Assembly: GCA_913045115.1 (NCBI GenBank)
Contig: CAJWPJ010000009.1
Coordinates: 1-32,953, forward strand
DNA: 32,953 nt
From: an uncultured Gammaproteobacteria bacterium
Lineage (GTDB): Bacteria; Pseudomonadota; Gammaproteobacteria; GCA-002705445; GCA-002716945
Reading direction: 5' to 3'
Shown here one piece after another: positions 25,009 through 32,953 of this stretch. Position 1 is the first letter of the stretch, and each line of letters opens with the position of its first letter. The notes beneath the pieces were generated by a model. The model was not told the DNA's origin. It searched no databases and saw nothing but the letters and a program-made list of their open reading frames with translations. The position numbers and the translations under genes were made by a program.

Positions 25009-26791
25009 TATATAGATAGCCCTTTGTTGCTCTTATTTTCGTAAATAATACTTATAACTGCCCTAGTGCCAATAATAGCAGTGAACATAGACGATAAGAT
25101 ACCGATGACTAGTGTGACTGCGAAACCCTTGACAACGCCTGTTCCGATAGTCAACAATGCGACTGCAGCGATTAGAGTGGTAATGTTAGCATCGGATATT
25201 GTGGAAAATGCTTTATTATAACCAGACACAATGCTAGCGTTTGGACTATTACCATTGAGTAACTCTTCTCTAATTCTCTCATATATCAAGACATTTGCAT
25301 CAACAGCCATTCCAACTGTCAAAACGATACCTGCAATTCCAGAAAGAGTAAGCGTTGCTTGAAATAGAGATAAGGTCGCAGTTATTATAAGAATATTTGC
25401 AAATAAAGCTAAGTTTGCTACTAGTCCAAAATTTTTATAGTAAATAAACATAAATAAGATTACTAAAATCATGCCTAATATCATTGAATCTCTACCAGAA
25501 ATAATGTTTTCACTTCCTAGACTTGGTCCAACGGTTCTCTCCTCAACAATACTCATCGGTGCACTTAAAGAACCTGATCTTAATAAAATAGCCAAATCTT
25601 TAGCTTCTTGTAAGTCAATACCTGTAATCTGAAATCGTTTACTGAATGCCTCACGAATTGTGGCAACATTTATGACCTCACTTTTATCTTGCTCTACAAA
25701 AATAACCGCCATTCTGTTTCCGATATTTCTAGATGTTGTCTCAAGCATATTAGATGCACCATAAGAGCTTAGATTAACAAATACAGCAGGTTGATTAGTT
25801 TGGCTATCAAATCCAGAATTAGCTCCCTCTATATCTTTACCAGAGGCAATTACGTTTCTTGAAAGTAATATTGGTGATCCGTTCTTCTGTCTATACAAGA
25901 TGGATTCACCCACTGTAGTAGCACCCATAGTATCTGATGCTACCCAATCCTCTGGTGTTCCTTTTGTTAATCTAAATTCCAGTGTTGCAGTAGAGCCAAG
26001 TATATTTTTGGCTCTTGTGGAGTCCTGGAGACCTGGCAACTGAACTATAATTCTATCCTTACCTTGTTTTTGAATAATAGGTTGAGATACACCCAATTCG
26101 TCAACTCTTGATCGCAATATCGCTAGGTTTTTTGTCATAGATGCTTTAACATCATCAGCTAAAGAATCGTCAGATAATCTTGCAAATAAATTTTGTTGTT
26201 CATTTTCTCTAATCAAGGTTACATCATAGTCAGAAAAAGTATCGGACAAAACGCTTAAGGTCTCCTCATTAAGATTTTTATTTACAAGAGAAAATTTGAC
26301 CTCATTATTATTATTCTGAACATTTGAGTATCTTATACCATTATCAATTAAGAAGTTTCTCAGATTACTCTCTAACTGATTAGCTCGAGATTTTTTGACA
26401 TTCTCAGTGTCTATTTGAAGTAAGAAGTGAACACCTCCTTTGAGGTCTAAGCCAAGAGACACCGGCTGAGCATTTATTGCATGTAACCAGCTTGGTATTT
26501 GATTATAATTACTTAGTGTATATATGAATTTCTTATTTGAGCTTAGGATATTGTAAGCATTAAGTTGATCATCTATTGATTTAAAATAAATACTGTTTCC
26601 ATTTGTTCCCATATAGGAGAATGAATTATTACTGACTATATTAGTTATCTCGTCTGTAGAAATTTGCCTATTTTCATAATTTGTTATGTTTATAGAGGGA
26701 TATGTATCATAAAAGTTAGGCAGTGTATAAATGACAGAATATGCCATTACTAAAATGACTAAAATATATTTCCAAAGTGGGTATCTAGACA

Positions 26792-26792
<1 letters not shown>
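25008..26792 (-). CDS. secD: Protein translocase subunit SecD
   Basis: A 594-residue SecD. TM1 (about 7-24) leads into the large periplasmic P1 domain with GLDLKGGVHFLLQID and LRSRVDELGVSQPIIQKQGKDRIIVQLPG landmarks. Five C-terminal membrane helices follow with IVLTVGMAVDANVLIYERIREEL. The conserved Asp and Arg of the last motif are implicated in proton movement in the family. It is slightly shorter than E. coli SecD (615). It shares a base with the yajC stop and with secF, consistent with translational coupling. Confidence 0.97.
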
Positions 26793-29224
<2,432 letters not shown>

Positions 29225-29232
29225 AAAATGGG

Positions 29233-29262
29233 ATTATAGATTATGATTATTGCAAAAGTAAA
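29233..29262 (-). promoter_or_regulatory. Candidate sigma-70 promoter for queA-tgt-yajC-secDF
   Basis: On the minus strand TTTACT (29262-29257) and a perfect TATAAT (29238-29233) are 18 bases apart. The -10 ends 8 bases before the queA ATG at 29224, so the transcript would begin at or within a base or two of the start codon. Confidence 0.5.
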
Positions 29263-29283
29263 AGAAATTTGTTACAAAACTGT

Positions 29284-29730
29284 ATGGGTCTTATAAAAAA
29301 TTTTCCACATGATGGCATTGTCACAATAAATAGAGTAATTCTTAAAGACGGACACACTCTGGATGAATTACAAGAAAAGGTTGCTTTAATGTGTGAAAAT
29401 GTAAAAACTTATCACTCAGAAACGGGGTTTATTGGTGGAATGGTTGTTCTAAACAGCGGCCAAATATCTAATGAGGGGAGTAATGTAGGCAAAGCTTTGG
29501 AAAGTTCACTCAAAGATAGAGAGGCTTTAATTATTACTTATTGGAGATCTTATGAAGATCATGAAAATTCTCACAAAAGTGAAACCTTTCAACCATTATT
29601 TCAAAAAGTGATTGATCTTTGTGAAAATGGCAACGAAGAGATTGTCTACGATATGTTGTGGCAAGGTGAAGCTTATACTCCTGAAATGGCCAAAATGGCA
29701 CAGTCTGCGAAAGAAAAAAATATTAAATAA
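29284..29730 (+). CDS. ABM-like (antibiotic biosynthesis monooxygenase fold) protein
   Basis: A protein of about 148 residues. GIVTINRVILKDGHTLDELQEKV, ETGFIGGMVVLN and EALIITYWRSYEDHENSH together fit the dimeric alpha-beta barrel (ABM) pattern: a strand, a helix with sampling of E/L residues, 'GF.GG..L', and a 'W.s.e.h..h..s..f' strand-helix. Many such proteins are small oxygenases or haem-related enzymes, but no specific function can be assigned. The ATG at 29284 is preferred to an in-frame TTG at 29269; neither has a good ribosome-binding site. It is divergent from queA. Its last 8 bases overlap a small convergent gene. Confidence 0.65.
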   Translation: MGLIKNFPHDGIVTINRVILKDGHTLDELQEKVALMCENVKTYHSETGFIGGMVVLNSGQISNEGSNVGKALESSLKDREALIITYWRSYEDHENSHKSETFQPLFQKVIDLCENGNEEIVYDMLWQGEAYTPEMAKMAQSAKEKNIK

Positions 29731-29920
29731 TAGGCGGGTTTTTTTTATTAGTTCGTTTATGTCTGCCGCCAATAAGTTTGTGCTTTTTAAGCTTTTCGTC
29801 CAATCTCTCAAGGGTAGTGTCCTCCAATCTAATGCTTCTTGACACTTGTATTTGCTTATTAATATAAATAGCAACAAATACGATCAAAGCTGCTGCGACA
29901 AAATATATGATATAATCCAT
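29723..29920 (-). CDS. Small single-pass membrane protein with basic tail, unknown function
   Basis: A 65-residue frame: a hydrophobic segment at about residues 4-20 (IIYFVAAALIVFVAIYI) is followed by a charged stretch (RLEDTTLERLDEKLKKHK) and a basic end (GGRHKRTNKKNPP). This composition is protein-like, and the arrangement suggests the tail lies in the cytoplasm. I do not recognise a family. TATAAA ends 5 bases before the ATG, so it may have a leaderless transcript. It fills the space between the ABM-like gene and tRNA-Leu. Competing frames on both strands here are less protein-like. It may still be a chance open frame. Confidence 0.5.
   Translation of the reverse strand: MDYIIYFVAAALIVFVAIYINKQIQVSRSIRLEDTTLERLDEKLKKHKLIGGRHKRTNKKNPPII
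29908..29916 (+). promoter_or_regulatory. Extended -10 promoter for tRNA-Leu
   Basis: TGATATAAT is a perfect extended -10 (TGnTATAAT). Transcription would start near 29923, 32 bases before the tRNA. No good -35 is visible, which is normal for extended -10 promoters. It overlaps the first codons of the small membrane protein on the other strand. Confidence 0.5.
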
Positions 29921-29954
29921 TATTCTTTATACTAACATAAAAAAGTAAAAATAT

Positions 29955-30038
29955 GCCACTGTGGTGGAATTGGTAGACACGAGGGACTCAAAATCCCTTT
30001 TTCGCAAGAAAGTATCGGTTCGAGTCCGATCAGTGGTA
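29955..30038 (+). tRNA. tRNA-Leu (CAA anticodon)
   Basis: The cloverleaf is complete. Acceptor GCCACTG pairs with CAGTGGT (one G-U at the end), discriminator A at 30038. D arm GTGG/CAC with loop AATTGGTAGA. Anticodon stem AGGGA/TCCCT with loop CTCAAAA, so the anticodon is CAA, reading UUG. A long variable arm (TTTTCGCAAGAAAGT) is typical of leucine, and the T arm is ATCGG-TTCGAGT-CCGAT. CCA is not encoded: the sequence continues TGA. A PfkB-family gene starts 14 bases further on, so the two are probably on one transcript. Confidence 0.95.
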
Positions 30039-30052
30039 TGAATGAGAAGATT

Positions 30053-31045
30053 ATGAAAAAAAAATTAATTTGCGGCATTGGTAACGCGCTTGTCGATAGT
30101 GAATATAAAGTTACTGATACAGAAATAGCTGATCTGAGTCTTACAAAAGGATGTATGGAGCTTAATGATCAGGAGAATCACATGAGGTTATTGTCTCATC
30201 TTAATGAGACACACGGGTCCGTCAAAATGATGCCTGGCGGTTCAGTTGCTAATTCCTTATACACATTATCCCAATTTGGTGTCGATGCGTCATTTATTGG
30301 CCGCGTTTCAGATGATGTAGCAGGAAATTCATTCATTAAGTCTCTTGAAAAAGTTGGAATTAAAGCATGTATTGATCAGGTTGATGTTGGCATTACAGGA
30401 GAATGCTTAGTATTAATCACGCCCGATCACGAGAGAACAATGTATACTCATCTGGGAGTATCTTCAGATCTAAATAAAGATGACATAGACCAAAATATGA
30501 TAAAGAATTCTCGATATCTTTTAATTGAAGGATACTTAGTAACTTCAGATAGTACAAAAAACGTTGCTCTCCATGCTCTTGATATCGCGATAGAGAGTGA
30601 AACGAAGAAGGTCATTACATTATCTGATCCAAATGTCATCAAATTCTTTAGAGATAATATGATGGAACTACTTCATAAAAATTTTGATATGGTTTTTTGT
30701 AATAAACAAGAAGCATTAAATATATCGATGAAAGATAATATAGAAGATGCTATAGATTTTTTAAAAAATTATTCATCTGAAATCATTATCACATCAGGTA
30801 GCGAAGGTGCCTATGTAATCTGTAATGATGAAAGGGCACATGAGATTCCAGAAAAAGTTTCTCCTGTAGATTTAACTGGTGCTGGTGATATGTTTCTAGC
30901 TTCTTACATCTTTGCAAAAATAAATCAAAAGAGTCTCTCGGATTGTGTGAGATTTGCAAATAGGTGTGCAGGAGAGGTAATTCAAGAATATGGTGCTAAA
31001 CTTGATAGCGATAGTGCGTATAAAAGGCTCTACGAAAGTCTATAG
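30053..31045 (+). CDS. PfkB-family carbohydrate/nucleoside kinase (adenosine kinase-like)
   Basis: A kinase of about 330 residues of the ribokinase/PfkB superfamily. Family landmarks are CGIGNALVDSEYKV (start), MPGGSVANSLYTLSQFG and FIGRVSDDVAG (PfkB signature 1 region), CNKQEALNI, and VDLTGAGDMFLASYIFA near the end (signature 2, with the catalytic Asp in GAGD). Substrate cannot be fixed; similar proteobacterial proteins are annotated as adenosine or sugar kinases. The start at 30053 (MKKKLICGIGN) was chosen over ATG at 30038 because the latter uses the last base of the tRNA. AGAAG lies upstream of 30053. Its end overlaps the convergent pyrF by 6 bases. Confidence 0.88.
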   Translation: MKKKLICGIGNALVDSEYKVTDTEIADLSLTKGCMELNDQENHMRLLSHLNETHGSVKMMPGGSVANSLYTLSQFGVDASFIGRVSDDVAGNSFIKSLEKVGIKACIDQVDVGITGECLVLITPDHERTMYTHLGVSSDLNKDDIDQNMIKNSRYLLIEGYLVTSDSTKNVALHALDIAIESETKKVITLSDPNVIKFFRDNMMELLHKNFDMVFCNKQEALNISMKDNIEDAIDFLKNYSSEIIITSGSEGAYVICNDERAHEIPEKVSPVDLTGAGDMFLASYIFAKINQKSLSDCVRFANRCAGEVIQEYGAKLDSDSAYKRLYESL

Positions 31046-31717
31046 TGTTCTTATAATATCCTCTAGGACGGAATTAGGATTCGGATTTCCAGTAATTGCT
31101 CTTCCAATTACAATATAATCAGAGCCCAAATCAATTGCCTCTTTTGGTTTCGCAGCTTTATGATGATCCTGCTTATCATTATTTATTCTAATACCTGGTG
31201 TTACATATATTTTCGTGGAGTCTTTTAGAGTATTTATATCATATGGAGAGCAGACAAAACCATCTACACCTGATTCCATGGCTATATGTTTAAGCCTTTG
31301 AAGCTCTTCGTGTCTAGAACAGCCGTATATTTTTAGACAATCATTGTCAGATAAACTTGTAAGTGCTGTCACACCGATTAATTTGGTAGGAGTTTCACAA
31401 TGTTCTTTTGCGCGCATTGCAGCTTTGGCCATATCTACACCACCTGAGAGATGAACGTTTAGCATCCATACATTGAGAGACAATGCTGAGAGACACGCCT
31501 TATATACAGTTGTAGGAATATCATGAAATTTAAGATCTAGAAAAACATCAAAGCCTTTATTTTGAACTTTCGTTACTATTTCTGGTCCATACTTTGTGAA
31601 AAGCTCTTTTCCGATCTTGAGTCGACACAACTCAGGATTTACTATGTCAGATAGAGCTATTGCATGATCAATATGATCATAATCTAATGCTATAATAATT
31701 TTTTTTGAGTCATCCAT
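31040..31717 (-). CDS. pyrF: Orotidine 5'-phosphate decarboxylase
   Basis: A 225-residue TIM-barrel enzyme making UMP from OMP, the last step of pyrimidine synthesis. The catalytic array Asp61-Lys63-Asp66 is in FLDLKFHDIPTTV; IALDYDH, KIGKELF and the phosphate-binding YVTPGIRI and SDYIVIGRAIT are also present. Length is close to E. coli (245). It overlaps the end of lapB by 8 bases, the conserved lapA-lapB-pyrF order, and overlaps the convergent kinase gene by 6 bases. Confidence 0.97.
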   Translation of the reverse strand: MDDSKKIIIALDYDHIDHAIALSDIVNPELCRLKIGKELFTKYGPEIVTKVQNKGFDVFLDLKFHDIPTTVYKACLSALSLNVWMLNVHLSGGVDMAKAAMRAKEHCETPTKLIGVTALTSLSDNDCLKIYGCSRHEELQRLKHIAMESGVDGFVCSPYDINTLKDSTKIYVTPGIRINNDKQDHHKAAKPKEAIDLGSDYIVIGRAITGNPNPNSVLEDIIRTL

Positions 31718-32855
31718 TAATTGTTACTCTCTCGCTAATTGTACTAGGTTCAATTGATTCCCAACTATTACATGACGGGCATTGCCATGTATGACTCTTT
31801 GAGGTGTAACCACATGTGCTGCAGCTAAACGATAAATAATTATCCCTAATCAATGTTAAAAAATCGCTTTGAAATGATGAGTTGTCGTTCTTACTTAAAT
31901 ACAAATTATCATACATTTTTGTGAAAACATTGTTACTCAATTTTAAAACATACTCAGATGAATCCTCAGAATTATAATTAATCATGAATTCATAAAGATC
32001 GGGTGAGAATAAGCTTGTTGATGACGCTGATAATACTAAATCATATATTTTTTTATCTATACTTGAATCCTTGTTTCTACTAGATAATTTGACTATTTCT
32101 TTTGAAGATATTAGTAGAAATTTCGAATCAACTTTCACAAGTGATTTCAAATAATCAATAGCAAGGCTTGGGTTATTATCAATATTTACCTCAAATAATA
32201 GTTTATATGCTCGAGCACAGTTTTTGTTTACATCTATCGCTTTTTTTAAAACAGTTATCATCTTATTCAGCTGATTGTCATTATAATAATCCAATGATTT
32301 TTCGCAATAATATTGAGAGATAAGGATCTCACTAGTTGTATTTCTTATAAGGTCACTCTTAATACTTTTACTGAAGTCTATTGCCTTATCCCAGTCTTTC
32401 GATAGTTCATAAGTCAGAAGCAAATATTCGTTACATGAGTCTTGATATGACTTATTCGTTTTTAGATTTAAGAGTATTTTTTCTGATTTATCATACAAGC
32501 CTGCGGCAAAGAAATCCTTAGATAATTCATACAGAGACTGATTCTTGATACCTTTATCAAGATTAGGTCTAGATAGAAGATTTTGATGAATCAGTATTGC
32601 TTTATCAAACTCCCCTCTCCTTCTGTATACACCACCTAACGCGAGATGTGTCTCTATGGTTGAGCTATCAACATCAATTAAGTCAGTAAATATCTTTAAT
32701 GCTTTATCATCTTCATTATTAAGTAAATAGTTAAGACCTCTGTAATACTCTGCGCTATATATATTTGCTGTAGAGCTTTCGTTTACGCTTGATTTAGTGA
32801 AAAAATAAATTGACATGATCGCAATGAAAATGACAATAATAAGAATTTCAATCAT
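31710..32855 (-). CDS. lapB: Lipopolysaccharide assembly protein LapB (YciM)
   Basis: A 381-residue protein: one N-terminal membrane helix (about 3-19, EILIIVIFIAIMSIYFF), then a long series of TPR-type helices (about 32-330; clearest repeat AEYYRGLNYLLNNEDDKALKIF, THLALGGVYRRRGEFDKAI by landmarks), then a rubredoxin-like knuckle: Cys345, Cys348, Cys359, Cys362 (CSTCG...CPSC). In E. coli LapB limits LPS synthesis by directing LpxC to FtsH. The ATG overlaps the lapA stop as ATGA. Confidence 0.93.
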   Translation of the reverse strand: MIEILIIVIFIAIMSIYFFTKSSVNESSTANIYSAEYYRGLNYLLNNEDDKALKIFTDLIDVDSSTIETHLALGGVYRRRGEFDKAILIHQNLLSRPNLDKGIKNQSLYELSKDFFAAGLYDKSEKILLNLKTNKSYQDSCNEYLLLTYELSKDWDKAIDFSKSIKSDLIRNTTSEILISQYYCEKSLDYYNDNQLNKMITVLKKAIDVNKNCARAYKLLFEVNIDNNPSLAIDYLKSLVKVDSKFLLISSKEIVKLSSRNKDSSIDKKIYDLVLSASSTSLFSPDLYEFMINYNSEDSSEYVLKLSNNVFTKMYDNLYLSKNDNSSFQSDFLTLIRDNYLSFSCSTCGYTSKSHTWQCPSCNSWESIEPSTISERVTING

Positions 32856-32953
32856 TCAGTCCCGTCTCGAAGTGGGTTTCTCCTCAGATTGTCAAGCTCT
32901 TCGCGATTGTTTTCAAGAGCAATTTTCATCTCTCTTGTTTTCCTTTTATATGA
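32852..32953 (-). CDS. lapA: LapA-family protein, C-terminal end only
   Basis: The last 33 codons of a gene that continues beyond the window. The visible part, KRKTREMKIALENNREELDNLRR and a short charged tail, has the helical character of the LapA (YciS) C-terminus, which follows two membrane segments in that family. Identification depends mainly on position: it overlaps lapB by 4 bases in the order lapA-lapB-pyrF. Confidence 0.65.
   Translation of the reverse strand, partial: SYKRKTREMKIALENNREELDNLRRNPLRDGTE

Noticed and set aside
29731-29750. GGCGGG followed by a T run as a terminator for the ABM-like gene
   Set aside because: The T run is present but no matching stem precedes it, so an intrinsic terminator cannot be supported.
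29596-29877. 93-codon minus-strand frame overlapping the ABM-like gene and the small membrane protein
   Set aside because: Mostly antisense to the ABM-like gene; composition is not protein-like, and the alternative frame 29723-29920 is more plausible.

Overview
This 33 kb window is ordinary bacterial chromosome from an AT-rich, tightly packed, streamlined gammaproteobacterium. The placement rests on gene order: rluC divergent from rne; queA-tgt-yajC-secD-secF meeting suhB and trmJ-iscR; the isc operon running into ndk-hisS-yfgM-bamB-der; smc next to ligA; and lapA-lapB-pyrF. Base composition looks like roughly one third G+C by eye. Gene overlaps of 1-26 bp are common. The reduced style resembles free-living marine lineages such as SAR86, but the window alone cannot prove that. 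No transposases, phage genes or CRISPR arrays were seen.

Layout. (1) 1-2441, minus: rluC, sppA and the start of nnr (cut by the window edge). (2) 2457-6566, plus: rne promoter and leader, RNase E, MltF-like lytic transglycosylase, dapD. (3) 6541-11351, minus: ligA and smc. (4) 11416-12960, plus: queF, a secreted M23 peptidase, and a strongly expressed-looking DUF4242 gene with its own promoter and terminator. (5) 12925-23352, minus: one almost gap-free run, trmJ, then iscR-iscS-iscA-hscB-hscA-fdx-iscX, ndk, hisS, yfgM, bamB, der. (6) 23386-24114, plus: a degenerate SuhB homologue. (7) 24118-29224, minus: queA-tgt-yajC-secD-secF. (8) 29284-31045: an ABM-like protein, a small membrane protein on the opposite strand, tRNA-Leu(CAA) and a PfkB-family kinase. 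(9) 31040-32953, minus: lapA (partial), lapB, pyrF.

Functional themes are iron-sulphur cluster assembly, protein export and outer-membrane assembly (SecDF-YajC, BamB, YfgM, LapAB), queuosine tRNA modification (QueF, Tgt, QueA), chromosome and DNA maintenance (SMC, LigA), and RNA metabolism (RNase E, RluC, TrmJ).

The most notable observations are these. The SMC has no hinge domain: about 610 residues of coil contain no proline and almost no glycine. The isc operon keeps HscA/HscB but has lost iscU, with iscS and iscA now overlapping. A SuhB homologue in the conserved position has lost its catalytic metal ligands. A near-perfect type 1 IscR site lies in front of iscR. The M23 peptidase has a complete signal peptide but apparently an ATT start. 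No wholly new multi-gene system was found; the novelty lies in unusual versions of core machines.
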